In this document: positions 44,782 through 53,400 of the stretch, piece by piece
Layout of the letters: each line of letters begins with the position of its first letter
Numbering within the stretch: the stretch's first letter is position 1
From: Legionella waltersii
GTDB lineage: Bacteria; Pseudomonadota; Gammaproteobacteria; Legionellales; Legionellaceae
Reading direction: 5' to 3'
Assembly (NCBI RefSeq): GCF_001468085.1
Contig: NZ_LNZB01000060.1
Location: 294,900-358,899 of the forward strand
Length of the DNA: 64,000 bases
Translations under genes and position numbers: made by a program
The notes under the pieces: generated by a model
What the model was told of the DNA's origin: nothing
Seen by the model: only the letters and a program-made list of their open reading frames with translations
The model's database searches: none

Positions 44782-45536
44782 CAAAATCCTTGGATACCTA
44801 TTTAGATTTATGCACTCAAGTGTATGATTTGAGCAAACCAACTCCTCCTAAGGATGCCTATGACTTCTATTTGAGTTATGTTAGAGAAACTAACGGACCC
44901 ATTTTAGAGCCGATGTGTGGAACAGGTCGGTATCTTCTTCCATTACATGCAGAAGGATTCCTCATAGAAGGCTTTGATGCCAGTCAAGCTATGCTGGAGG
45001 CATTACATGCCAAAGCGAAATGCCAAAATATTAATCCTCATGTTTGGCATGGATTCATGGAAGATCTTAAGATTTCGAAACAATATGACTTAATCTTTAT
45101 TCCAAGCGGGTCTTTTGGCTTAATCGTTGACTTAACTGCTATAAAAAATGCTTTAAAAACAATTTATAATCTTTTATCAGATAAAGGGATCTTTGTTTTT
45201 GAAGTAGAAACTTTAAAAGCCGTACCTAAAGAATTAGGAGTTTGGCGCGGTTCCAGGTGGCAAAGACCTGATAATAAGATAATCCTGTTAAGTCAGTTGG
45301 CTATGCTTGAGGAATCTATATGTTATTCTATAGGCAAATATGAGCTCGTTGATTCTAATCGTATCGTTCAAACTGAAATTGAAGAGTATAAAATTCGAAT
45401 TTACAATGACCCTTCCTTATTAGTTAACATACTTAGTGAAGTTGGTTTTAAAGACATCCAATTGCTAAAAGCCTTTGATAGAAATTCTCTGTATGAAGAA
45501 CATGATGAAACTATTGTTTATGAATGCAGAAAATAA
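44778..45536 (+). CDS. Class I SAM-dependent methyltransferase
   Basis: 252 residues. ILEPMCGTGRYLLPLHAEGF near 46 is motif I (PMCGTGR variant), IEGFDASQAMLEALHAKA is motif II, and DLIFIPSGSFGLIVDL motif IV. It resembles the methyltransferase at 2122-2901 in its PMCGTG/MTCGTG loop. Substrate unknown. Confidence 0.84.
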   Translation: MTKSLDTYLDLCTQVYDLSKPTPPKDAYDFYLSYVRETNGPILEPMCGTGRYLLPLHAEGFLIEGFDASQAMLEALHAKAKCQNINPHVWHGFMEDLKISKQYDLIFIPSGSFGLIVDLTAIKNALKTIYNLLSDKGIFVFEVETLKAVPKELGVWRGSRWQRPDNKIILLSQLAMLEESICYSIGKYELVDSNRIVQTEIEEYKIRIYNDPSLLVNILSEVGFKDIQLLKAFDRNSLYEEHDETIVYECRK

Positions 45537-45566
45537 TCATTAAAAGCGCTCTCCAGGAGTTAATGT

Positions 45567-46550
45567 GTGAAAAATTATCAGATAGAGTCGATTTGCTCTT
45601 ACTTTAAACTAGGCATGCCCATAAAACCTCCCAAAAGAATTTATGGAGGACTACTCCACATAATGTGGCGCATAGAGACTGATAAAAATATTTATGCAGT
45701 AAAACAGTTATCCAGGGATATCAATCTGTCTGATAATCACATTATTGAAAATTATAACCTTACCGAACATATTGCTTCTCAATTTACTCAAAAGGGTATC
45801 GCTGCTGTTTGCGCCATGGAACAAGCAGGTAGATATTTATTTATAATCGATGACGTAGGATTTTTGGTTTATCCGTGGGTTGTTGCCAAAGCACAGCATA
45901 AAGATACTGTATCGGAATCTCAGGCCCTGCAAATTGCAGTGATCCTAGCTCGTTTGCATGAGATTAATCTACAAGTTCCAGAGATTTTAGAGCCCGAATA
46001 TGATATTCATACAAACGATAATCTTATTGCCTTAACTCAAAGAACCGAAGAATATCGTAGCTCATTCTCCATGCTTTTAAATAAGCATCTTGCAGATTTA
46101 CTCAGTGCAAATACTGCTTACCATCAGGCGGTTCCAGTTCTTAAAAAACATAGTGTTGTAAGTCATGGTGATTTGGACCAAAAAAATGTTTTATGGGATA
46201 GGGCTAATAATCCAATTCTCATTGATTGGGAATCTGCTCGCAAATTGAATCCAACTTATGAAATAGTAAATGGCAGTTTAGATTGGAGTGGGATCACGAC
46301 AGAATTTAATCACCAATTGTTCAATAAAATGATTCAGGCGTACAAAAACGCCGGAGGAATTATTAACAAATCAGATTTTGAAGCATCCTTCTATGGTGTT
46401 TTAGGAAATTGGATAAATTGGTTCGCCTATAACATAAAGCGTTCTTGCAACCGGCTAGACACTGAACAGCGTGTAATGGGAATAGAACAAGTGACCCAAG
46501 TTATACCTACAATATTGCGTATAAACGAATTAATTAAAAAGCTAGTATGA
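45567..46550 (+). CDS. APH-fold kinase (homoserine kinase II/CotS-like branch)
   Basis: 327 residues from a GTG at 45567; AGGAG lies seven bases upstream. H200-G-D202 with N207 in SHGDLDQKNVLW and D220 in ILIDWESA are intact. The N-lobe IYGGLLHIMWRIETDKNIYA differs from the other copies, suggesting a separate branch. Substrate unknown. Confidence 0.8.
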   Translation: MKNYQIESICSYFKLGMPIKPPKRIYGGLLHIMWRIETDKNIYAVKQLSRDINLSDNHIIENYNLTEHIASQFTQKGIAAVCAMEQAGRYLFIIDDVGFLVYPWVVAKAQHKDTVSESQALQIAVILARLHEINLQVPEILEPEYDIHTNDNLIALTQRTEEYRSSFSMLLNKHLADLLSANTAYHQAVPVLKKHSVVSHGDLDQKNVLWDRANNPILIDWESARKLNPTYEIVNGSLDWSGITTEFNHQLFNKMIQAYKNAGGIINKSDFEASFYGVLGNWINWFAYNIKRSCNRLDTEQRVMGIEQVTQVIPTILRINELIKKLV

Positions 46551-46569
46551 TTAAGGTGAACCTTAAAAA

Positions 46570-47013
46570 ATGACTTATCAATTATCCTTTGAGAGCAACC
46601 CAAATCAAGAAGACATTCAAGTTCTTGGTAATGCTATTATGGAACAAGCTACCCAGATAAAGGGATTTAATCCTTTGGATTTTTTTGCTTTCTTTATCCG
46701 AGATGCAGACAATACCATTGTGGGGGGCTGTAATGGGTGTGCACTTTATGGATGTCTTTATATCGATCAGCTTTGGGTAAGTGATCTACTACGAAAACAA
46801 GGTTGGGGAACCGCACTTATAGAAGCGGCTTTGGAATATGGCAAAGAAAAAGGCTGTACTTTTGCCACTGTTAATACTTTTGATTGGGAAGCTTTAGGTT
46901 TTTATCAAAAAATCGGCTTTAAGATTGAGTTTGAACGACATGGATTTCTCAAAGATTCAGTTTTTTATTTTTTACGCAAAGATTTTTCTCTCTCATCTGA
47001 TATTCCTGAGTAA
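46570..47013 (+). CDS. GNAT family N-acetyltransferase
   Basis: 147 residues. DQLWVSDLLRKQGWGTALIE is the acetyl-CoA block, followed by NTFDWEALGFYQKIGFKIEF. It is similar to the GNAT at 6688 on the other side of the conjugation genes, another sign that both cargo regions share a source. Confidence 0.85.
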   Translation: MTYQLSFESNPNQEDIQVLGNAIMEQATQIKGFNPLDFFAFFIRDADNTIVGGCNGCALYGCLYIDQLWVSDLLRKQGWGTALIEAALEYGKEKGCTFATVNTFDWEALGFYQKIGFKIEFERHGFLKDSVFYFLRKDFSLSSDIPE

Positions 47014-47019
47014 TAATTC

Positions 47020-47934
47020 ATGAAAAAAATAAGCACCTTTTTAATGTTAAGTTTGTATCTAACCACTTCGGTATTTGCGGATAATAAAGCGCATATAACG
47101 AATGTAAAGCAATTAAGTTCATCATCAGACAACTACCCTACAGTAGATCCTAATAATCAATTTTTCTTACCAAATACCTTAACCAAAGAAATAAAATCCA
47201 AGGTGAATGAGATTAAATACAAGCTATACATAAGTTTACCTAAAAACTACCATTCCACTACAAAACGTTACCCTATTATTTATTTATTAGATGCTGATTA
47301 TAGCTTTGCATTAGCGAAACAAATTAGTGAGCATTTATCTGACCGAAATAGAATTAGTGAATCCATCATTGTTGGAATAGCCTATACAAATCCTAATGAG
47401 TATAAAAAAAATAGAACCAGGGATTATACACCAAGTTATGTTGCCTCAGGAGGTTACGGTACCGAATACCAGAAATATTCAGGTGGTGCTGCACGATTTT
47501 ATCAGTTTATTCGTTCAGAATTAATTCCATACCTGAGTCAACATTATAGGATAAATAGAAACTCTACTTTTGTTGGTCATTCTTATGGTGGATTATTCGG
47601 TGTTTATTTACTAATAAATCATCCAGAAGTATTTAATCAATATATCATCGTTAGTCCTTCTCTCTGGTATGATAATCACTTGGCATTAAAAATGGCAAAA
47701 AGAAAGCGGGATTTTAACTTGAAACAAAAAACAAGCGCTTGTTTTATTATAGGTGACCAAGAAAACAAAGGGGAATATCTAATGATAGATGACTTAAAAT
47801 CATTGAACGAAACGATCATTGGTAAATCCCACAGAAATCTTAACACCTCTTTTAGTATTATAAACGATATGGATCACGATACCATTTTTCCTGGTGCTTT
47901 AAGTCAAGGTCTTATGAAAGTTATGATTAACTAA
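47020..47934 (+). CDS. Secreted esterase (esterase D/Fes-like alpha/beta hydrolase)
   Basis: 304 residues with a signal peptide (1-20). RYPIIYLLDADYSF near 87 and the nucleophile elbow FVGHSYGGLFGVY near 188 are typical of the putative-esterase family that includes IroE and Fes. A late MDHDTIFPGA gives the likely His. These enzymes hydrolyse siderophore esters or acyl groups. Substrate unknown. Confidence 0.82.
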   Translation: MKKISTFLMLSLYLTTSVFADNKAHITNVKQLSSSSDNYPTVDPNNQFFLPNTLTKEIKSKVNEIKYKLYISLPKNYHSTTKRYPIIYLLDADYSFALAKQISEHLSDRNRISESIIVGIAYTNPNEYKKNRTRDYTPSYVASGGYGTEYQKYSGGAARFYQFIRSELIPYLSQHYRINRNSTFVGHSYGGLFGVYLLINHPEVFNQYIIVSPSLWYDNHLALKMAKRKRDFNLKQKTSACFIIGDQENKGEYLMIDDLKSLNETIIGKSHRNLNTSFSIINDMDHDTIFPGALSQGLMKVMIN

Positions 47935-48022
47935 ACCAGGTCTTAAATGGATAATCTCATCACACTGTATAAAAAACGCATCACTCTAAAAGGTGCCAAA
48001 TTTTTACAGTTAGGGAGTAATC

Positions 48023-48805
48023 ATGACAGAAATAATGGCTCATAAAAAGCAGTTAATACTTGAATTAGGTGATATCGCTAGTGCTAAAATTCTTGATTAT
48101 GGATGTGGTGCAGGGGATTTTATAGAGCTATTTCTCTCTGAATCGCGCCAACCAAAAGAAATTTACGCCGTTGACTCAAGTAAGGAAATGATTGAAAAAA
48201 TTCAAATCCGTTTTGCCAATTATATTGAAAAAGGCATTGTAATTCCTAGAGTATGCTCTAACCCAACTGAGTTGTATGATACTCAATTTGACAGAATAAT
48301 TTGCCATAATGTTCTTGAATGTGTGAAGGACAAACCAGAATTTATTAATAGTTTTAATAGGCTATTAATACCTCAGGGAATTTTTCTTCTCTCTCACCAT
48401 GATTTTGATTCAGCTATTTATAATAGTAACTATAAAAAACTTACTCGTGAACTAATTCATCACTTTGCTGACACTCAGCAATCCTGGCAGAAACATTGTG
48501 ATGGACAAATGGGACGCAAAATTCCTGGCTTGGTAGAGGCAAGTCTTTTTAAAGATAATGCCAACTTTAAAACTTGGCGAATTGTTGAACGTGAGTTTCA
48601 AACAGGAAATTACGGATTTATTATGGCTAATATGATAACAGAGGTTGCGAAGACTACTTTTGATGATCAAACCCTAAAAACTTGGGGCACCGACTTAACC
48701 CTAAAAAATCAAATTGGAGAATACTACTTTGCCATTGATCTGGTTTTGGCAGTATTGGTAAAAGAAGCTAACCTCATGATAAGCCAAGTTGAACGTATGG
48801 AATAA
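48023..48805 (+). CDS. Class I SAM-dependent methyltransferase
   Basis: 260 residues; AGGGAG precedes the ATG. Motif I is ILDYGCGAGDFIELF, motif II YAVDSSKEMIEKI, motif IV FDRIICHNVLECV. It ends the plus-strand cargo run. Substrate unknown. Confidence 0.84.
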   Translation: MTEIMAHKKQLILELGDIASAKILDYGCGAGDFIELFLSESRQPKEIYAVDSSKEMIEKIQIRFANYIEKGIVIPRVCSNPTELYDTQFDRIICHNVLECVKDKPEFINSFNRLLIPQGIFLLSHHDFDSAIYNSNYKKLTRELIHHFADTQQSWQKHCDGQMGRKIPGLVEASLFKDNANFKTWRIVEREFQTGNYGFIMANMITEVAKTTFDDQTLKTWGTDLTLKNQIGEYYFAIDLVLAVLVKEANLMISQVERME

Positions 48806-48921
48806 ATTGTTCAGTCCTAGCTACAATGCTCTATGGCGATTTAAATGCGGAATTAAATGGCTCATCAATAAAGGTTTTTAGATACTCATAACTCAAATTG
48901 TTAATTTTTTCTTACCTCAAA

Positions 48922-49170
48922 TTAATTTCGTTCGCCAATAAACAGAAAGAACCAGTCAAACAACCTTAAGGCAATAGTATCCTCAAGATAAGTAAATCCA
49001 CTAAGAACCTGACTTAGCAACAGTGGGTTCACATCCAGGATTTCTGCAAGGTTTTTCAAGTCATACTCACTGTGTGTCAGAATAAATTCAATTAAATATT
49101 TTTGCGCTTCTTTTCTACGCTCAAAATGTACACCAACTTCTGATGCCCAAACTTCGGCTAAACATCCCAT
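48922..49170 (-). CDS. Small helix-turn-helix-like hypothetical protein
   Basis: 82 residues. LKNLAEILDVNPLLLSQVLS near 39-58 looks like a helix-turn-helix. The C-terminus is aromatic-rich (RLFDWFFLFIGERN). There is no partner toxin next to it. Family not recognised. Confidence 0.5.
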   Translation of the reverse strand: MGCLAEVWASEVGVHFERRKEAQKYLIEFILTHSEYDLKNLAEILDVNPLLLSQVLSGFTYLEDTIALRLFDWFFLFIGERN

Positions 49171-49242
49171 GTAACAATCTCCCCTTTATTCCAACAACTG
49201 GGGCTTATTCACTGCCCCTGAAAGCAGTAAAACATACTGCAG

Positions 49243-49270
49243 TAGGTAAAAAAATTAGTTTTTTTACCTA
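49243..49270 (-). terminator. Inverted repeat with A/T-run arms
   Basis: Perfect 12-base arms TAGGTAAAAAAA / TTTTTTTACCTA with a four-base loop lie about 70 bases past the stop of the POT transporter. The stem carries a run of seven T, so it can serve as a factor-independent terminator for the minus-strand transporter gene. Confidence 0.55.
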
Positions 49271-49341
49271 GAGAATGTTGGGAATAAAATGCAGAACTGT
49301 ATTACTAATAGTCAATATAAACTTTTAGTCCAGGGCGCACT

Positions 49342-50829
49342 TTAAGCGGTAATTGTTTCAATTATTGTGCTTTCTTGCCCTTTTGCATTATCAATGAGAT
49401 TACGGATTTTTCCAGCAATGAAATACAAAAATACTGCGGCTACCAATGCCCAGACCCCCAATTGATTGAAAACGTAAAGATAATCAGCATTCGTCGATAG
49501 AGGATCAATAGAATCCGTTTTCATCATCGCGTTAGAAAAATAAGTAGATAAAGAAGCTGAAACCCCAGAAACCATCATCCATGTACCCATTAAAACTCCT
49601 TGTAATTTGGGAGGGGCAATTTGTCCTATCATTGCATACCCTACTGGACCAATAAGTAACTCCGCAATGGATTGAGCCACTAAATGCAATATCACCCAAT
49701 TAATGCTGCTAAAACCATGACTATCAGATAACATCACACCACAAGCTAATAAGAAGAAAGAAAGTGCTAGAAATATAAATGCCCATACAAACTGCATGGA
49801 AACAGAGAAATTAAAGCCTTTAGATTGTAATTTATTAATGACCGTTGCAGTAATTGGTGCACCCACGATGATAATTATGGCATTGATATTTAAAATCCAT
49901 TGAGTTGCCAATTCATAACTTAAAATATGCTTATCAACATTATTTTTAATAAATATGGTTATACCCATGGGACCGGTGTAATAAATCATCCAGAAGATTA
50001 TAGAAGTTACCGTCAGGATTAAATAAGCTTTAATTTTTTGTTTATCTGCCTTAAGCGGTTGCTTCTGTCTTAAAAAAACAATAACAAAGAACATGATAAT
50101 ACTTACCACCAACACCATTCCGTTACTAAAATCCGCTGAGTTAAAACAGACCATCAGGAAAGGGACAAGTAGAACAGTGCCTATTATACCTAACAAATGC
50201 TTCAGTCTCCGGCTACTACGATCTTTCAATTCCATCAAAGGTGTATTTTTATCAGCAAGATCAGCCCAACTAAAAGCCATTAAAAGTAACGTAATAATAT
50301 TGATAAAGAGGCTTGCGTAAAATATTTGTTGGTATTGATTAGAATAATCATAAAACCCACTAATAATAAAACCTGCAAAAAACCCAACATTCATTGCTGA
50401 ATAGCTCATAAAGAAGGCTTTATCCCGTCTATTATCATCTGGATCAAAGCGCTGAGTTAAAATAGTGTTATAACAAGTGGTATTGAGTCCACATCCCACT
50501 AAAAACAAACTTAAACCCAAATAAAGAGTTGATGCTTGGGAAAAAATCAAAAACAAAATGCCGAAGCTTTGTGTGATGGTAGTAATAAAAAATAAGGCAC
50601 GGTTGCTAAGATAGCGCCCTCCCATTAATCCGCCTACCAAATGCAGTACGAAATTAAAGGCTAGAAATAGGCCAACGATACTGTTTGAAACCGTATTGGA
50701 TAAACCAAGCTGTTTCGTGATATAGAGCGATAGGGACGAATAGAGAATAGCGTATGAAAATGTTGAAAAAGCTTGTATGAAATATAGCGAGGTTACTCCT
50801 TTCGGCATTCGTTGCAATGATTTAATCAT
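49342..50829 (-). CDS. POT family proton-coupled peptide transporter
   Basis: 495 residues with about 14 hydrophobic segments. The N-terminal FSTFSYAILYSSLSLYITKQ and later LHLVAQSIAELLIGPVGYAM fit the POT/PTR2 family (helix I and the conserved helix X segment). It imports di- and tripeptides at the inner membrane. It diverges from the 433-residue gene at 50961. Confidence 0.85.
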   Translation of the reverse strand: MIKSLQRMPKGVTSLYFIQAFSTFSYAILYSSLSLYITKQLGLSNTVSNSIVGLFLAFNFVLHLVGGLMGGRYLSNRALFFITTITQSFGILFLIFSQASTLYLGLSLFLVGCGLNTTCYNTILTQRFDPDDNRRDKAFFMSYSAMNVGFFAGFIISGFYDYSNQYQQIFYASLFINIITLLLMAFSWADLADKNTPLMELKDRSSRRLKHLLGIIGTVLLVPFLMVCFNSADFSNGMVLVVSIIMFFVIVFLRQKQPLKADKQKIKAYLILTVTSIIFWMIYYTGPMGITIFIKNNVDKHILSYELATQWILNINAIIIIVGAPITATVINKLQSKGFNFSVSMQFVWAFIFLALSFFLLACGVMLSDSHGFSSINWVILHLVAQSIAELLIGPVGYAMIGQIAPPKLQGVLMGTWMMVSGVSASLSTYFSNAMMKTDSIDPLSTNADYLYVFNQLGVWALVAAVFLYFIAGKIRNLIDNAKGQESTIIETITA

Positions 50830-50960
50830 TTTTTCTCCCTGGATTCCTTTTGGTGGGTGACTCTACCATTAAAATTGGCTAGTATTAAGTCTTTTCAGCA
50901 TTTATCTATTTTTATAAATTGCAATAATTGTAAGTGCATTGATTTATAAGGTGTTTAGGA

Positions 50961-52262
50961 ATGAACAGTATTCAAAAAGTTTCATGGGAAGAAATCAAGC
51001 ACAAAGTAAAAACAGTTAACCCCTCTATATACCAAGTAATTGAGCAAATTACTCCTGATGATAGCATCCCATTTTTTCTTGCCAAATATGAGTTTGGTGA
51101 GCATTTTGGTGTCAAAAATCATGCTTACTTACCTACTGCTTCGGGCAAATTAGAAAAAATTGATAGCAAGCATACTGACAATGAACTTTTTAAGCACTTA
51201 GGCTATGGTAAAAATAGCCTGCCTTTAGGCATGATCCTGGATAAATATTGTGAGTGGCATTACTTTGGAGAAAATGAGCGTATATTTCCTGACTGTGTAC
51301 AAGGTCCGGGCGCTATTTTCAATATGCAAGTTGTGTTTGATGAAGACAAAACTATTGATAACAACGTCTTATCGGTATCTGCCGGTGCATTATCATCATT
51401 CCTGTTACCTAATATTGGCTGCCAAAGAAAGCACGTAAGAATTCAAAAACATTATAACGTATCTGTTTCCGCACCTAAATCACCTTATGAGCACTACCAG
51501 ATATTCAAAGAAATTCTGCAAGATAAGAATACTCAACCCAATTGGTATAGCCAAATTCTTTATTTTTCAGAGCAGTTTATTAAGGAAGTCAAAGACAATG
51601 ATAAATGGCTTAAGTTAAAACTCTATTTTTCAGAGTCGTTGAGAAAAAAAATCACCCAAAATACTTATGATGCTTCTTGTAACGATCTGTTTTTAAGCGC
51701 AAAAAAAGTCAATCGGTTTAGACCCACCCCTTTTATTATGGATACAGCGAAGTATATCTTTAATATTTGTATGGGATCAGGCATCGGAGTTAAACCGGCT
51801 ATTGATGACCAATATTTCCCAGTTCAAGCTATCCAAAAAATTTATAATCAATGTTATGGCCTTGAATATACGCCCACACTAATGGTCCCTTCTTCTTTGA
51901 GTGAAAAAAATGACAGCGTTTATTATCCATTACAATGCCCTTTTGCCAAAATAAATACTTTTAAAACAAACCAAAGTAACAGCACATTAACTGAGCTGGA
52001 AACATTGAAAAATGTTTTACTTGCCTACCAAGAAGAGTTTACAGAGGAAAATGGCGATGCTTTTGGAAGCTCGCTTTATCAAGTGAGCATGGAAACCGAA
52101 TTCTCATTTTACCATTATAAATCTACAGGAAAACAAACCATAAAAAATCCATTAGAACTTTTAGAGTCTGACAAACGGTTTGCTTTCTCACACTGTAATG
52201 AAATTACCAGTTTTTCTAGTGATGCCAAGCTATTTAGAGGGTGTGTGCGACTTGTTAGATAA
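50961..52262 (+). CDS. Unrecognised 433-residue protein beside the borosin-like locus
   Basis: 433 residues, soluble, no signal peptide or membrane segment, TTAGGA before the ATG. I do not recognise a family. Features: a Cys/His-containing region (WHYFGENERIFPDCVQGPGA near 95), GSGIGVKPAIDDQYFPVQAI near 273 and YYPLQCPFAKINTF near 325. Its 3' end overlaps the end of the convergent methyltransferase by 33 bases. The convergent, overlapping arrangement may indicate a linked function, but this is weak. Confidence 0.6.
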   Translation: MNSIQKVSWEEIKHKVKTVNPSIYQVIEQITPDDSIPFFLAKYEFGEHFGVKNHAYLPTASGKLEKIDSKHTDNELFKHLGYGKNSLPLGMILDKYCEWHYFGENERIFPDCVQGPGAIFNMQVVFDEDKTIDNNVLSVSAGALSSFLLPNIGCQRKHVRIQKHYNVSVSAPKSPYEHYQIFKEILQDKNTQPNWYSQILYFSEQFIKEVKDNDKWLKLKLYFSESLRKKITQNTYDASCNDLFLSAKKVNRFRPTPFIMDTAKYIFNICMGSGIGVKPAIDDQYFPVQAIQKIYNQCYGLEYTPTLMVPSSLSEKNDSVYYPLQCPFAKINTFKTNQSNSTLTELETLKNVLLAYQEEFTEENGDAFGSSLYQVSMETEFSFYHYKSTGKQTIKNPLELLESDKRFAFSHCNEITSFSSDAKLFRGCVRLVR

Positions 52263-53030
52263 CTTAAAATTCTGAGCATCCATTTCCAATAGATCCAGAT
52301 ATTTTTGACTAACACCTTGCTGGGTTATTGGGGGTATATATAGGGTTGAAACTGGGGTAACCACGGCTTGTTTTAATTCTCGGAGTTTAATCCATTCGAT
52401 TCTTGGTTTCTGCGTAGGTAGAATGGCTGCTTCATAAATACATACTAACTGTTCTTCAAGATAATAATTTCGTAGGTAGTCACATAGAATATTTAGTTTT
52501 TGAGTTTGTTTTGTGTCATGCATACCCAGATTGGAAATTTGCCAAAGAATGATGTGCGCATATACATCAACTCGCCTTTCATAAATTAGCAACTCTGTTG
52601 CATCAATTGCAAAACAACCTTGGTCTCCAGGATCAACTAGTAAATCTGAAAAGAGGCAATCCATAGAGGATACTCCCGGCAATATTACTGCATTTCCTTT
52701 CTCAGCCCTGATTTTTTTTACTGCGCTTAAGGCAGATTCAGCAAAAACCGTAGGATGACCATAAAAAACCACACAAAGGTTTTTAACCCTTTGATATTCG
52801 TTAATTATATGAATAGTGATATTTTGATAAGCATCAACTCGTTTATCAAGGCTAAAATAAATTGACTCTAATGATTCAGCTTCCTTAGCCTCACGACCAA
52901 TCCAATCTTTCAAGCTCTCTTCATTTACTAAATAGAGAACTTTATCGGCTTTTTGAATGACTCGTTTAGTCTCTTCCGTCAAATGAGCAATCGACTTTAT
53001 TCCTGAGCCTACAACAATAAGTGTGTGCAT
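52230..53030 (-). CDS. Borosin-type peptide backbone alpha-N-methyltransferase
   Basis: 266 residues with the tetrapyrrole-methylase fold. It carries the blocks I know from OphMA/SonM enzymes: VGSGIKSIAHLTEETKRVI at the N-terminus, R-x3-Y in KRVDAYQNI near 73 (catalytic Arg/Tyr pair), CVVFYGHPTVF near 98, LPGVSSMDCLFSDLLVDPG near 128, IILWQISNLGM near 170 and STLYIPP near 234. The tail after IPP is only about 30 residues, so no precursor is fused; this is the split, trans-acting type. A 54-codon ORF ends three bases upstream. Confidence 0.85.
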   Translation of the reverse strand: MHTLIVVGSGIKSIAHLTEETKRVIQKADKVLYLVNEESLKDWIGREAKEAESLESIYFSLDKRVDAYQNITIHIINEYQRVKNLCVVFYGHPTVFAESALSAVKKIRAEKGNAVILPGVSSMDCLFSDLLVDPGDQGCFAIDATELLIYERRVDVYAHIILWQISNLGMHDTKQTQKLNILCDYLRNYYLEEQLVCIYEAAILPTQKPRIEWIKLRELKQAVVTPVSTLYIPPITQQGVSQKYLDLLEMDAQNFKLSNKSHTPSK

Positions 53031-53033
53031 TAA

Positions 53034-53198
53034 TTATTTTATATTTACAATTTTGTTGGAATTGGGCTGATGAGATTGATTTAATGATAGTAATAGCTTG
53101 GTATCTGCCTTTTGCAGATCAAAACACATTTCTGAGTGCTCACCATCATTAAAATACTCATTACCTACCGATTTTTCTACTGCATCTAGTAAATTCAT
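53034..53198 (-). CDS. 54-residue candidate borosin precursor peptide
   Basis: Short ORF from ATG 53198 to TAA 53034-53036, too small for standard ORF cut-offs. AGAGGAAATAGGG lies directly upstream as ribosome site. The stop is three bases before the methyltransferase ATG, in the same frame. The protein begins MNLLDAVEKSVGNEYF, predicted helical, and ends in QPNSNKIVNIK, a plausible leader/core division. Position is the main argument: split borosin enzymes have their precursor next door. It does not look like SonA, so this is inference. Confidence 0.55.
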   Translation of the reverse strand: MNLLDAVEKSVGNEYFNDGEHSEMCFDLQKADTKLLLSLNQSHQPNSNKIVNIK

Positions 53199-53323
53199 CC
53201 CTATTTCCTCTGTAATATTACTCCTATGGCCAATTGTATAAACAAAACGAGCAAAGGTATAGCGGTAATAAAAAAATTTGAAGAATAATTATTGCATACG
53301 AATACTCGATATGATTAAATAAT

Positions 53324-53338
53324 TACTCGATTCGAGCA
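53324..53338. promoter_or_regulatory. Operator O3 upstream of the AlpA gene (TRCTC-N5-GAGCA)
   Basis: TACTC-GATTC-GAGCA, the same pattern as O1 and O2 in the lvrR-lvrA gap; with TACTC and GAGCA identical to O2. It lies 63 bases before the AlpA ATG. A further half-site TACTCGAT is at 53303. Likely bound by LvrR. Confidence 0.6.
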
Positions 53339-53400
53339 TTTTTGAGATGGATATATTCAAGAAAAATGTTGATAAGTAATAAATAAGATAGGGAGTTATC

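Noticed and set aside
47947..48045. 32-codon ORF before the methyltransferase at 48023
   Set aside because: It has no ribosome site, overlaps the methyltransferase start out of frame and its translation resembles nothing I know.
27759..48805. Cargo array as an integron cassette array
   Set aside because: No integron integrase and no recurring attC-like imperfect palindromes in the gaps; many genes overlap, which cassette arrays do not allow.
52230..53030. Methyltransferase as a siroheme/cobalamin (CobA/CbiF) enzyme
   Set aside because: No tetrapyrrole pathway genes nearby, and the R-x3-Y, DCLFSDL and STLYIPP blocks match the borosin branch better.
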